A stretch of 64,000 nt of DNA from Candidatus Hydrogenedentota bacterium (lineage in GTDB: Bacteria > Hydrogenedentota > Hydrogenedentia > Hydrogenedentales > SLHB01): NCBI GenBank assembly GCA_016215105.1, contig JACRLJ010000006.1, positions 1 through 64,000 of the forward strand. Reading direction: 5' to 3'. This document shows positions 38,100 to 47,800 of this stretch, piece after piece. Every line of letters starts with the position of its first letter. The first letter of the stretch is position 1. Made by a program: the position numbers and the translations under genes. Below the pieces are notes generated by a model. The model was not told the DNA's origin and did no database searches. It saw only the letters and a program-made list of their open reading frames with translations.

Positions 38100-38194
38100 G
38101 CGATTCCATTGTTCTTGTGCGATTACGTTGACCACCCACTGCCGACCCGCTGATTTGAAGACCATAACGGGCGCTGAATTATGCCTCGCATAGC

Positions 38195-38256
38195 GTGTTC
38201 GGCGCCCAAGGCATGTGATAGACTGACCGACATGGACAACCCTGTCACAGAAAAGG
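38195..38256 (+). repeat. Duplicated 5' cassette, copy 2
   Basis: Diverged copy of 37227-37287 (about 85% identity, one indel), spanning the leader and first eight codons of the MntA-like gene. Confidence 0.75.
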
Positions 38257-38630
38257 TGTTTCCCGTCTTTGAGCGGTTTCCAGGGCTCAAACTGGTGTAC
38301 TTTTTCGGATCGCGCGCTGCCGGTGATCCCGGGCCGATGAGCGACTACGATTTCGCGGTGTATTTCGACGGCCTGAGCAATCGCGAAATAATGGACAGCC
38401 AGCTAAGCCTTCTGTCCGAATTGCAGAAGGCGCTCGCCACCGACGCGGTTGATCTTGTCGTACTCAACACCGCCGAAGCCCCCGAACTGAAGTACGAGAT
38501 CATCAAGAATGGCCTGCTCATCTACGATGTCGAACCCTACCGTGTCCTAGTCGAGCCGCAAATCCTCAACGAATACTTCGACTTTTACGACGGCCTTAAG
38601 CGATTCGGCCTGACGCGAGCGGCGCCATGA
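38232..38630 (+). CDS. mntA: MntA-type nucleotidyltransferase antitoxin
   Basis: A protein of 132 residues. LVYFFGSRAAGDPGPMSDYD gives an exact GSX10DXD motif, followed by AVYFDG and the third-carboxylate stretch DAVDLVVLN. In characterised MntA/HepT systems the antitoxin transfers AMP units to a tyrosine of the HepT toxin. It overlaps the HepT gene by 4 bp (ATGA), the standard arrangement. The first codons derive from a cassette shared with the upstream methyltransferase. Confidence 0.9.
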   Translation: MDNPVTEKVFPVFERFPGLKLVYFFGSRAAGDPGPMSDYDFAVYFDGLSNREIMDSQLSLLSELQKALATDAVDLVVLNTAEAPELKYEIIKNGLLIYDVEPYRVLVEPQILNEYFDFYDGLKRFGLTRAAP

Positions 38631-39040
38631 CAAGTCTGCGCGTTATTGAAAATAAGATTGCTTCCGTTCACAAATACATCAAGCTCCTGGAAATCTACAA
38701 GGACCGTAGTCAAACGGAAATCGAAAACGACCCTACGCTTCGCGGGGCGGTCGAGCGATATTTGTATCTGGCCGCTCAGGCGTCGATTGATCTTGCCGAG
38801 GCGACTATCGCCTACAAGCACTATCGCAAGCCCGCAACGAACCGGGAGTGCTTCGAGATACTCGTCGAGAATGCCCTCATCGAGAGGAACTTGGCGGATA
38901 GGCTCATAAGAATGTGCGCATTCAGGAACATGCTCGCGCACGCCTATGATCGAATTGACTACGGCGTCGTTGTCGACGCGCTGAACGGCTCCTTGCCGGA
39001 CTTGGATGAATTCACCAATGCGATAAAGCAAGTGAATTGA
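38627..39040 (+). CDS. hepT: HepT-type HEPN ribonuclease toxin (DUF86)
   Basis: A protein of 137 residues. It contains the Rx4HxY motif of active HepT toxins (FRNMLAHAYDRID, about residue 101-108), including the tyrosine that the MntA partner AMPylates. HepT cleaves RNA when not neutralised. The all-helical DUF86 fold is clear (VERYLYLAAQASIDLAEATI). All key residues are present, so this pair looks functional, unlike the pair inside the pro operon. Confidence 0.92.
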   Translation: MTSLRVIENKIASVHKYIKLLEIYKDRSQTEIENDPTLRGAVERYLYLAAQASIDLAEATIAYKHYRKPATNRECFEILVENALIERNLADRLIRMCAFRNMLAHAYDRIDYGVVVDALNGSLPDLDEFTNAIKQVN

Positions 39041-39128
39041 CCTACACGTCCGCTGCCCGTCTGCATATCCACAATGAAACTATGTTAGCCCGGTTCTTGA
39101 AGGCAGGCAAAACAGGAAGAACACGCAC

Positions 39129-40328
39129 ATGATGAAGAATACAATTGCGCTCTTAGTGATGGCGTGCGCCGCGAGTACGCTGGCGGCGGCGCAGGGCCAA
39201 AACGGACGTGAAGGCGCCACGCTTTACGTATCCAAATTGGGCGACAACACGGACGGTTCGTCGTGGAAGAAGGCATTCAATACGATCCAGGCCGCATTGT
39301 CAGCCGTGCCCGACGACAAAGGAGGGCATCGTGTCGTTGTGCGGCCCGATACGTATGCGGAAGCCAATCTCGATCCGGCTTTCAAGGGAGCAGCCGGCGC
39401 GTACAACACTTTGATAGGCGATTTCGACGGGAGCCTGGGATCGGGCGCAACGGGCTGGGCGGTGATTGACTCCGGCGCGGTGGACGTCATTGTGCGGACG
39501 GATACCAATGACACCGCGGGCAATCCCGGTTGGAAACTGCTCGACAAAGGCGACCCGAAAAACGAGTGGGGGCTCAAAAGCATTGACTGGTGGGGAACGA
39601 CGCGTTGCTCGCCGAGTCACTCTGCTATCCTTTGGGATCGGTGGAAACTCAAAAACCTGTACATGACCGGCGCTGAAGGGTCTGGCTGGGACCTCACGAT
39701 AAACAAAGGCGCTGAATTCTCCACCATCACCGAACATTGTGTCGCCATTGGCCGATTCTCCGGGATTTGCGTGGGCGCGTTTGTCGGCAGGCGCGACGAA
39801 CCGGTGCTGATTAAGGACTGTTTCTCGATGTGCATGGACTGGTGGGGCGACGCGGCCGGCATCTACATTCGCGCCGAGAATCCCAAGCCGAACGACTATC
39901 CCGATGTCGTCATCGAGAACAGTACGCTCGTGGGCCCTGACAACGCGCTCCAAGTGGGCAATCCGGGTTTCGCCGGCTACACGCGCATTCGCCTAAAGGA
40001 CTGCCGGCTGTTCTCGCTGAACTTCTCGCAGCCCACCGGACAGCCATCTACCGGTGTCATCTATCATACCTTGGACGGCAAATTGCTCCACGTCGATTTG
40101 GAGGACTGCCTGCTGGCGGGCTACAAGATATTTGGTAGCGGAGGCCGGCAGTTTGGCGGCGACATACGTCCTGAAGGCGCGGCGATTTCATACACGCTCA
40201 AGGGCAAGGTCCGCGCTTACGTGCATTTCAGGCAGCCTGTTCCGGAAGGAATGGAGCGACTGCGCTACTGGCCGGTGGCGGATTTCGAGTACATGCTCCC
40301 ACCGGAGTTTCATAATCCAAAACCGTGA
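39129..40328 (+). CDS. Secreted right-handed beta-helix protein
   Basis: A protein of 399 residues with a signal peptide (ends about ASTLAAAQ). It opens with LYVSKLGDNTDGSSWKKAFNTIQAAL, the common start of parallel beta-helix (pectin-lyase-fold) proteins, and continues with repeated short beta-strand pattern such as VVIENSTLVGPDNALQVG and IRLKDCRLFS. It may bind or cleave polysaccharide, but no lyase or hydrolase catalytic motif is recognisable. It is convergent with the GH106-GH29 operon. Confidence 0.72.
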   Translation: MMKNTIALLVMACAASTLAAAQGQNGREGATLYVSKLGDNTDGSSWKKAFNTIQAALSAVPDDKGGHRVVVRPDTYAEANLDPAFKGAAGAYNTLIGDFDGSLGSGATGWAVIDSGAVDVIVRTDTNDTAGNPGWKLLDKGDPKNEWGLKSIDWWGTTRCSPSHSAILWDRWKLKNLYMTGAEGSGWDLTINKGAEFSTITEHCVAIGRFSGICVGAFVGRRDEPVLIKDCFSMCMDWWGDAAGIYIRAENPKPNDYPDVVIENSTLVGPDNALQVGNPGFAGYTRIRLKDCRLFSLNFSQPTGQPSTGVIYHTLDGKLLHVDLEDCLLAGYKIFGSGGRQFGGDIRPEGAAISYTLKGKVRAYVHFRQPVPEGMERLRYWPVADFEYMLPPEFHNPKP

Positions 40329-40359
40329 ACTTCGGGAGCGGGACGTTCCTGAAACGCCA

Positions 40360-41649
40360 TCAGAACGCCGGATCGCTGGGTTTTGGTTCCCCGTCAAACG
40401 TTAGTTCGATGACGTTAATGAATTCACCCGGCGGATAGGCAGGGAGATCGTGCAACCAGACGCGATCGCCGCGCTGTTCGATTCGCGCGGCCTGTCCGGT
40501 CGCCAGCGCCTTGGCCGAAACCACGTTAGCGCCGATCCAGGCCAGGGGCGCCGTGCTGCCTGGCCAACGCTGGCATTGCAGGTAGACCTTGTTACCCACG
40601 CGGGTGGTCATGCCCAGGTTCGGCGCATCAATGGGTGATTTGACCGCGCCATAGATGGAACTGCCGTTGACGGTCATCCATTGACCCATTTCCCGGAGGC
40701 GATCCACCTGTTCGCGGGGAATTGTCCCCTCGCGATCCGGACTCACATTCAGCAGCAGATTCCCCCCTTGCGAAGCGCACGAAACAAGCACGCGAATCAG
40801 TTCGGCGGCGGGCTTGTAGTTCGTGTCATAGGGACAATAGGCCCAACTCCGGTTCATGGTGTAACACGATTCCCAGGCTTTGCCGCCCGGCGTGACGGTA
40901 TTCTCGGGCGTGCCGAAATCGGCGGGTACGCCCGCGCGATCATTGATTAGAATATCCGGTTGCAGTTCGCGCGCCATGGCATTGAGTTCTTTCGAGCGCC
41001 ACAGCTCCGGATCCGTAGGGTGGAGCGCGTCGTACCACAGAATATCGATTTTGCCGTAGTTCGTTAGCAGTTCACGCACCTGCGCGTGCGCCTGTTCGAT
41101 CATGGGCGCATATACTTCGGGTTTGCCTTTAATACCCATCGGAAGCACGCCGGGAAACCGCCAGTCCACCAGCGAATAATAGAACCCGATCCGCATGTCC
41201 GCTTCGCGGCAGGCCGTTACAAACTCGGCGACAAAATCCCGTTTCGCGCCGGTTTTTACCGATGTGAAATCGGAAACGTGGCTATCGAACAGACAGTACC
41301 CGTCATGGTGGCGCGTGGTAATCACGACGTACTTCATGCCCGCCGCTTTTGCCAACGCGACCCATTCGCGCGGATTGTAATGGCGTGGCTGAAACTCTTC
41401 CGCCAACTTGGCGTATTCTTCGGCGGGAATATGCTCCTGGTACTTAATCCACTCGCCGCGCCCCGGAATGGCGTAGACGCCCCAGTGAATGAACATCCCG
41501 AAGCGCGCCTGGTTCCACCAGGCCAAACGCCCGTCCTGTGCGCTGGACTCGGCCGCTTGGGCGGGGACCATACTCAGCAACAGGGCGAGCACAAGAAGCA
41601 CGCAAACCCGACAACGCGGTAGTGATGGCATAGCGTAATTCCCTTTCAT
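40360..41649 (-). CDS. Secreted alpha-L-fucosidase (GH29)
   Basis: A protein of 429 residues. A signal peptide (VCVLLVLALLLSMVPAQA) precedes the GH29 barrel: WWNQARFGMFIHWGVYA, VVITTRHHDGYCLFDS, FYYSLVDWR and DILWYDALH, in which the Asp matches the family nucleophile. A C-terminal beta-sandwich follows (about residue 330 on). It starts 7 bp after the GH106 stop with GAGGA before the ATG, so it is the second gene of a rhamnosidase-fucosidase operon. Confidence 0.92.
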   Translation of the reverse strand: MKGNYAMPSLPRCRVCVLLVLALLLSMVPAQAAESSAQDGRLAWWNQARFGMFIHWGVYAIPGRGEWIKYQEHIPAEEYAKLAEEFQPRHYNPREWVALAKAAGMKYVVITTRHHDGYCLFDSHVSDFTSVKTGAKRDFVAEFVTACREADMRIGFYYSLVDWRFPGVLPMGIKGKPEVYAPMIEQAHAQVRELLTNYGKIDILWYDALHPTDPELWRSKELNAMARELQPDILINDRAGVPADFGTPENTVTPGGKAWESCYTMNRSWAYCPYDTNYKPAAELIRVLVSCASQGGNLLLNVSPDREGTIPREQVDRLREMGQWMTVNGSSIYGAVKSPIDAPNLGMTTRVGNKVYLQCQRWPGSTAPLAWIGANVVSAKALATGQAARIEQRGDRVWLHDLPAYPPGEFINVIELTFDGEPKPSDPAF

Positions 41650-41656
41650 CGTGTCC

Positions 41657-44600
41657 TCAGATCTTCAAGCGCTTGTACGGATGAATCTCGACGGGACCCA
41701 ACAGACCGGAGCGCGGCAGTGGCGTGAATCCCAACAGCTCTTGAGCAGGGGAGTGTGTATCGTTGAGACCGTGCCCAAGCCGGTCTTGGAGATCCTGGGG
41801 CACAGGCGGAAACTCGGTGAGCCCGGAGACGCGGTTAATGAGCGTGTTCGTTACCCGAACTACGATTTGGTTGCTCCCGCTCCGCGCGTGTCCGGAAATG
41901 TCGAGGCGTTGGCCTCGTATCCAGACCGTTCCAACAGGCTTGCCGTTCAAGATGACCTCGGCCACGTTCCCTACGGCGCCCAGGTCGAGGTACAGGCGGA
42001 TACCGTCCTGGATGTATTGTTCGGGAAGACTGAACTCGGTGGTGTATACGCCTGTGCCACTAAAATGTTTCGTCTCGGGCAAGTCCGTCCACGAAGCCAA
42101 TTCATCTAGCTGAGTCTCGTAGCGTTTAAACACCGGGCTTTCGAGTACGAGCCGCCACGGCGCGGAAAGGCGCAGGGGCGCAGGAACCTGTTGGGCCTGC
42201 GCACGGCGGATGGCGCCTCCCACATTCACGGCGTGGCCGCCCTCCCGGTCCGTCCAGCCTGTCACGGTTTTGTCATCCACGCTTTCGATCCAGGCAAGCG
42301 AACTCGACACCGCGTGGGGACGCTGTTCGCCTTTCTCGAAGACGAAGAATGTGGATTCGTACGGCCCCAAGCGCAGTGACACATACGTCACCCCGTCCCG
42401 TTCTTGGTATTCGTAGAGCGCGTGCGCAGCGCCCGAGTAGGGGTCCCATTGCGAAGGCGCCGCGCCGGCAACGTGAAACCCCGCAGGCTGATCAACCGCC
42501 CGGTCCTGAAGATTGGTGACGAAGTAGATATCCCGCTGCGCCTGCCTCCGGTGAATGAAGGACAGCCCCTCGTTGTCACGCACACCTTCCCGGACGCAGT
42601 CGAGCGCCATGTCCGGCGTCACGTGATTGCGAAGCGCCTTGAGAAACGGGTCGAGCGCGCTGGGACGCCGTTCCAGGAGGTCGCTGCGATCAATGACCGT
42701 CTTGAGCCAATAGGTCGTGCCGTGGCCATACGCGCGCTTCCCCGAACCGTCGCGTCCCACGGGCGCCTCAAACAGGCGCGCCGAAATATCGCGGACTTCG
42801 CGGTCATCCACCTGCCAATTCCGCATGCCGCAGGAAGTTTCGGGTACACGCTCCAGGGCAATGACGACACCGCCTTGGGCCGCGTAGGCCTCCACGCGCC
42901 GCAGCGACTCCACCGGCATGGCGCTGATGTTGGGCACAATCAGCGCCCGGTACGCCATTTCTCCGAGTTTCAGGGACTGGCCATCAACGGAAGACAAGCG
43001 TTGCAGGGCGTCGTCATTCACCAGGTCGAACCCGTAGCCGTTGCCGATGAGCAGGCTTCCGAGATCGCCCCAATCGAAATCGCGCGTCCAACGGCGCGCG
43101 TTCAAGGCGTCTATCGTCCACTGGTTCGCGAGCGGAGAGTAGACGGCCACGTCGGCGCAGAATTTGCCCTGCCGCAACAGGTAACAGCACCGGGCGAGGT
43201 AGTCGCTCAAGACATGGTAATAGGGCCACCACACGTTGTCCGGACTAATGTGGATGGCCGGGTAGAACCCGCGCGTCGGAGCGATGTCCGGTTCCGGGGA
43301 AGCGATGAAGCCGTGGTTGTTGAAACGGTTGGCCCCGGCGCGCAGAAACACATCGCTGGCGAGCTTCAGTTCCTCGAGTGTGGCGCGATAGGGCTGCCAG
43401 TGAATATAGGTATAGGCCTCGACGGAAACGATATTGCGCCCGTAGAGGTGTGCGCCGGACGCCACGTATTCTCTCGGGCTGATGCGCGTATCAAACCACG
43501 GTACGGAATCCTTCTCTCCCGCGGTGACTTCCATCTCGGGGATATCGACGGCGCCGGCCCCTTCAATGTTGTCGGTGACGAATCCGTACGGCTGAACCCG
43601 GCTTTCGACGCCGTGCGCCTTACACCAACTTACGAACGTATCGAAAAAGGCTTCCATCCCCATCCGGTGGAGCGCGTCGTTGACATCGTAGCGAACTTTG
43701 GGCGAGAGGTCTCCGACCTCCCACCACAGCGCCGGTAGATGCGGAATGAGATCGTACCCCGTGCGTGCGCGGAATACCGCGGGCAGGTCATCGCACCAGT
43801 AGAAGCCGTTGCGGTAAATGGGGACCTCGAAGCTGTCACCGAAAAGCGATTCAACCGTCCTTCCGAGCGAGTCTCCAAGCGCCTCTGAATACTTCTGCCC
43901 CACGTACTCGACGTAATGCGCCATGGCTTTCTTATCAAGATGGTTCACGGCGTTACCGTTGTATGGGATGGCGGACCAGAAGGCCATGATGCGCCACGAC
44001 CCCTCGGGCGCGTCCCATGTGATCCGGCCAGTGCGAACGCGGTCCGTCACGACCTGCAGAGATTCGGGGTCCAGTACGCCGTCCTTCGTCTTTCCAGCCA
44101 CGACAGCGACCAGCCGGTCGCCGGGTTTGATCTCGCGAAAGGAGCGGATCGGTTCGCGAGGATTAATCGTGGCTTCCATGGAAAGCGCTTCATCGATGCG
44201 GGCAGGACCTTGGACGATAATCGAGCTGGATAGCAATGTCTGGTTGCGTTCCTCCTGCGGGATCCAATCTCCTCCCCAGACCCAGCCGGGGCCGCCAAAG
44301 TTCAGAGACACCGTCATGTCGAGCCTGCGCGCCTCGGCCGCGGCGTGTTTCAATAAGTCGAAGTAGCCGGAGGAAAGGTACGGAACGTTACCTTTTTCAT
44401 ATTCCGGCGCCATCGTGATCTGCTCGGCGCCACCTATGCCCTGGGCGTGCATCTGGCGGAGCTGCCGCGAAATATCCTCTTTCGTAACGGCATTGCCCAG
44501 CCACCACCACCGCGTTTGAGGGCGGCAGTCCTGTGGCGGGTTGACGAATCCCTCAGATATATTCTGGCGCGCATCGTCCGCGGCCGATACCAAGGCCGGA

Positions 44601-44662
44601 CCCGAAATTGCGAGCAGGAACGTAAAAATAACTAGCCGGTGGCTGACAACGCGTCGCATCAT
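41657..44662 (-). CDS. Secreted GH106-like alpha-L-rhamnosidase
   Basis: A protein of about 1,001 residues with a signal peptide (HRLVIFTFLLAISGPALVSA). It has the GH106 opening FVNPPQDCRPQTRWWWLGNAV, GIGGAEQITM, then a large barrel, an acidic active-site region near ESLFGDSFEVP, and C-terminal beta-sandwich domains ending in a galactose-binding-like fold (LYLDLGAVGNVAEVILNG). ATG 44662 is chosen because AGGAG lies 5-6 bases upstream and the signal peptide follows; an upstream 85-codon extension is rejected. It is divergent from the six-hairpin glycosidase gene. Confidence 0.85.
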   Translation of the reverse strand: MMRRVVSHRLVIFTFLLAISGPALVSAADDARQNISEGFVNPPQDCRPQTRWWWLGNAVTKEDISRQLRQMHAQGIGGAEQITMAPEYEKGNVPYLSSGYFDLLKHAAAEARRLDMTVSLNFGGPGWVWGGDWIPQEERNQTLLSSSIIVQGPARIDEALSMEATINPREPIRSFREIKPGDRLVAVVAGKTKDGVLDPESLQVVTDRVRTGRITWDAPEGSWRIMAFWSAIPYNGNAVNHLDKKAMAHYVEYVGQKYSEALGDSLGRTVESLFGDSFEVPIYRNGFYWCDDLPAVFRARTGYDLIPHLPALWWEVGDLSPKVRYDVNDALHRMGMEAFFDTFVSWCKAHGVESRVQPYGFVTDNIEGAGAVDIPEMEVTAGEKDSVPWFDTRISPREYVASGAHLYGRNIVSVEAYTYIHWQPYRATLEELKLASDVFLRAGANRFNNHGFIASPEPDIAPTRGFYPAIHISPDNVWWPYYHVLSDYLARCCYLLRQGKFCADVAVYSPLANQWTIDALNARRWTRDFDWGDLGSLLIGNGYGFDLVNDDALQRLSSVDGQSLKLGEMAYRALIVPNISAMPVESLRRVEAYAAQGGVVIALERVPETSCGMRNWQVDDREVRDISARLFEAPVGRDGSGKRAYGHGTTYWLKTVIDRSDLLERRPSALDPFLKALRNHVTPDMALDCVREGVRDNEGLSFIHRRQAQRDIYFVTNLQDRAVDQPAGFHVAGAAPSQWDPYSGAAHALYEYQERDGVTYVSLRLGPYESTFFVFEKGEQRPHAVSSSLAWIESVDDKTVTGWTDREGGHAVNVGGAIRRAQAQQVPAPLRLSAPWRLVLESPVFKRYETQLDELASWTDLPETKHFSGTGVYTTEFSLPEQYIQDGIRLYLDLGAVGNVAEVILNGKPVGTVWIRGQRLDISGHARSGSNQIVVRVTNTLINRVSGLTEFPPVPQDLQDRLGHGLNDTHSPAQELLGFTPLPRSGLLGPVEIHPYKRLKI

Positions 44663-44757
44663 GGATCTCCTATGTAGTCCTTGGCGCACGGGATTGTATG
44701 CGAAACGAGGACAAATTGTGACCTGCTTGGCGCCGTCCGAAACAACTAATCCAAAAT

Positions 44758-44798
44758 ATCCTTGCAATTTGTCCACGGCGTGGACAAATTGCAAGGAT
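44758..44798. promoter_or_regulatory. Perfect 41-bp palindrome between divergent glycosidase genes
   Basis: Two 20-base arms, ATCCTTGCAATTTGTCCACG and its exact reverse complement, are separated by one base. A half-site GGACAAATTG recurs at 44709-44718. It lies in the 199-bp spacer, 95 bp from the GH106 start and 63 bp from the other gene, so it is placed as a shared operator; a cruciform or RNA hairpin is the alternative. Confidence 0.65.
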
Positions 44799-44861
44799 GA
44801 ACCCTCGACGCATAGAGTACCGTGTACGTGGCAGGAAGCGTGTAGCGCGAAAGGAAAGAAA

Positions 44862-47800
44862 ATGGTTCGTACGTTTGCCATGTCCGGTCTCATTATGGTT
44901 CTTGCCGTTGCGAGCAAGCCTGCCCACGCCCTGGACTACCGTATGGCGGCGTATCACAAGACCGTCATCGGCGCGAGCGAAACCGCGCCGCACGTGATCG
45001 TGTTTACCTATCTCAAGGACGGCGTTTCCTACACGCGCTCCAACGTCCTGGCGAAACTCGTGCCCAAACGGTCGGACAAGGATAGCGCCCCAGAAGGACT
45101 TCACGTGGAGGATTTCCCAGGGGGTGTGACTTCTGACTTCGACACGGGGAGCGTACACATTCGCACGGAAACGGAGCCGCTCCTGATTGGCCGGGGAACA
45201 GAGGCCTGGGAAGGCGCGATGCTCTATAGCATCGAGTCCGACCCGGCCACGCCGCTAGCGGTGGATATCGGGGGACCGGAGCCGCAGGAGATGGGGCTGC
45301 CGCCGGGCATTTCCTCGGCCGCCCTTCAGCCGCTGCCGCAGCTCGAACTCGCCCCAGATAGCGCGTCGTTCCTCGGCGGCGCAGAAAAGATGCCCGTAGC
45401 GATCCGAGTGTCTGGAACGCTTGTGTCTAATGGTCTTGCGGCGCAGGCTCGATTCGATTCGGGGCGCGGCTGGATTCTTCTGACCTATGCGGACACCCTC
45501 GAACGCGCCAAGGAGATTGCGCGGCTCGATCCACTGGCGGCGCGCGCGCAGGTGACCGCGCATTACGCGGCCTTGCTCGAAAATCAGATCGACACCCCGG
45601 AGGAAACGATCAACCAGGCCTTTCGCGCGGCGTTGTACAACCTCGAATACAATTGGATCGCACCCTACGGTTGGAACGAGTGTATCCACCACTGGCTATC
45701 GCTTTGGCACAATCAACATACCGCGGGCGCGGAGTGGATTGGTCAGGAAGATCGCTCGCGGCAATGCACGGCCTACCACGCCGAACATCTGCTACCGGGT
45801 GGCGCGATTCCACAGTTCTATCCCAACGGGCGCACGCACCGCGACTTCGGCGGCTCGAACCAATTTTGGACGTGGCAGGCGCGGCATTACTGGAGATTTA
45901 CCGGGGACAAATCCTTCGCGGAAGCCGTGGCGCCGGCTCTGGACAAGGTCTTGGCGCAAACCTTCGCCGAACACGATCCCGACGGAAATCTTCTGCTGGA
46001 CTGGGGCCAGCAAATCGGCAACCAGGAAGACTTCGTCCAGTTCTATCACGACGCCGCCACGCCGACCATCGAGGTCATCAATATGATGCGGACGGCTGCG
46101 GAATTCGCGGAGGCCAGAAGCGATGCCAAAGCCGCTGCGATGTGGAATGCGCGGGCGGATACCGCTCGTGAGCGGCTCTGTTCCGCGCTTTGGATGCGTG
46201 ACTTGGGCCGCTTTGCGTCGTATGTCGACGAACACGGCAAACAGCGTCCGGACGCGCAATATCACGCCTTTCTCTATCCCGCGCTTTGGGACATCGTGGA
46301 TCCACTGGACGCCTACAGCTCGTTGCGGCATGTGCATGACCGGCTCACCGGCGCAAACGGGGACGTCTATTGCTCGAACAATTTCCCGAATCACGATGTG
46401 GGCACGTGGGGCATGCAAAGCGGCGCGGCGCAACAGCCCTGGGCCGCGTGGGCGTTCTCCAAGGCCGGGCAATTCGAGCATACGTGGCGTCCATTGAAGG
46501 CCGTGTCGGACTGGGTGATGAGCCCGGAACACCGCGGCGCCTGGCCGGAAATCTCCACCGAACCCACCCCCGCGTATTTCACGCCGCCCGCGGGACTGTT
46601 TGTCGCCTCGGTCGCGGAAGCCCTGTTTGGTCTGCGCGTGGATGCCCCGTCGGGAGTAGTAGAAATCGCGCCATCGTTTCCCGAACACTGGCCCCGCGCC
46701 TCCATGCGCCTCGCGCATTATTCCGCCGAATATCGCCGCAGCGGAGCGCGTTTGGGCTACACCGTACGTAGCGCAACGCCCCTGGCGCGCCGGCTGAAAT
46801 GGACCCTGCCGCCCGCCCGCGTCGCGCGCGTGACGGCCAACGGCGCCCCGCTCCCGTTCGCGGTGCAGGAAGGCGTCCAGCATATCGTACTCACGGCCGA
46901 AACCGCGGCCGAAACCGAAACCACGTTCGAGATCGAGTACCAGCCGGAGCAGTACGAAATCGACGCGCCAACCACGATCGCGGAAGGAGAACTGTTTCAC
47001 GCCAAAACTTCAGGCCTTCAAGTCCTGGACTTCGATGATCGCTGCGGCGTGCTTGCCTCCACGGACGCGTCCGATCCGGACCGATTCAATGGCCGGATAC
47101 AACGCGGTCTGCTGGCGCCGTATCTTCCCTATGGCCGGCTTGGGCTGATGACATTCTCGCGCCGCACCTTCTTTCTGCATTGCGAGACCAAACACGGCGT
47201 GCGCTTTTGGCGTCCCATCGATCTGACGATCCTTCCCAGAGTCGAAGCCGCGCCCCAGGGCGAAATCACGCTAGCGGCCGACAGCCTGGACGTTCCCCTT
47301 CTAGTGCGCAACAACACCGAATCACCGGTCCAGGGCCAAGCGTGGCTTCATGTCGCGCAAAACTCCTTCCCTGTTACCGTCGATATCCCCGCGCGCTCGG
47401 AAATCGAAACCCAAGTAACCGTGCCCGCTTCTCTCGCGGCGCTGTTCTCCCTCGGCGATAATCGTGCCTCGCTTGCGCTGCCCGGCGAGGAGCCGGTCGC
47501 GTTTACCCTGCCGTGCGTCCAACCCTTCCGCGATAACGCCCCGCTGCGGGAATTCGCCGCGAAACGCCTCACGGCCCTCGCACTCCCGGCGGATACGCTG
47601 GCGTCTGGCTTGGCGTGGACGGAGCTGAGACCGGGCGGTCACGGCGGACCGGTGGCTTGGCCCGGATGGAAACCGCCGCTCGAGGGTCTCGAGGCCCAAG
47701 CCCAGTTCGAGGCGCCGGAACTGCCGGGGCTATCGTTCCAAGCGACGCAGGGAAAATGGGCGCTCGTAGGCGAACGCATCGGGAAGCCGTATCTGCGCAT

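Noticed and set aside
42404-43738. 444-residue open frame opposite the GH106 gene
   Set aside because: Arg/Val-rich low-information translation, no ribosome-binding site, fully inside a clear gene; similar cases at 45792-47000, 50782-51945 and 26202-27362 were dropped for the same reason.
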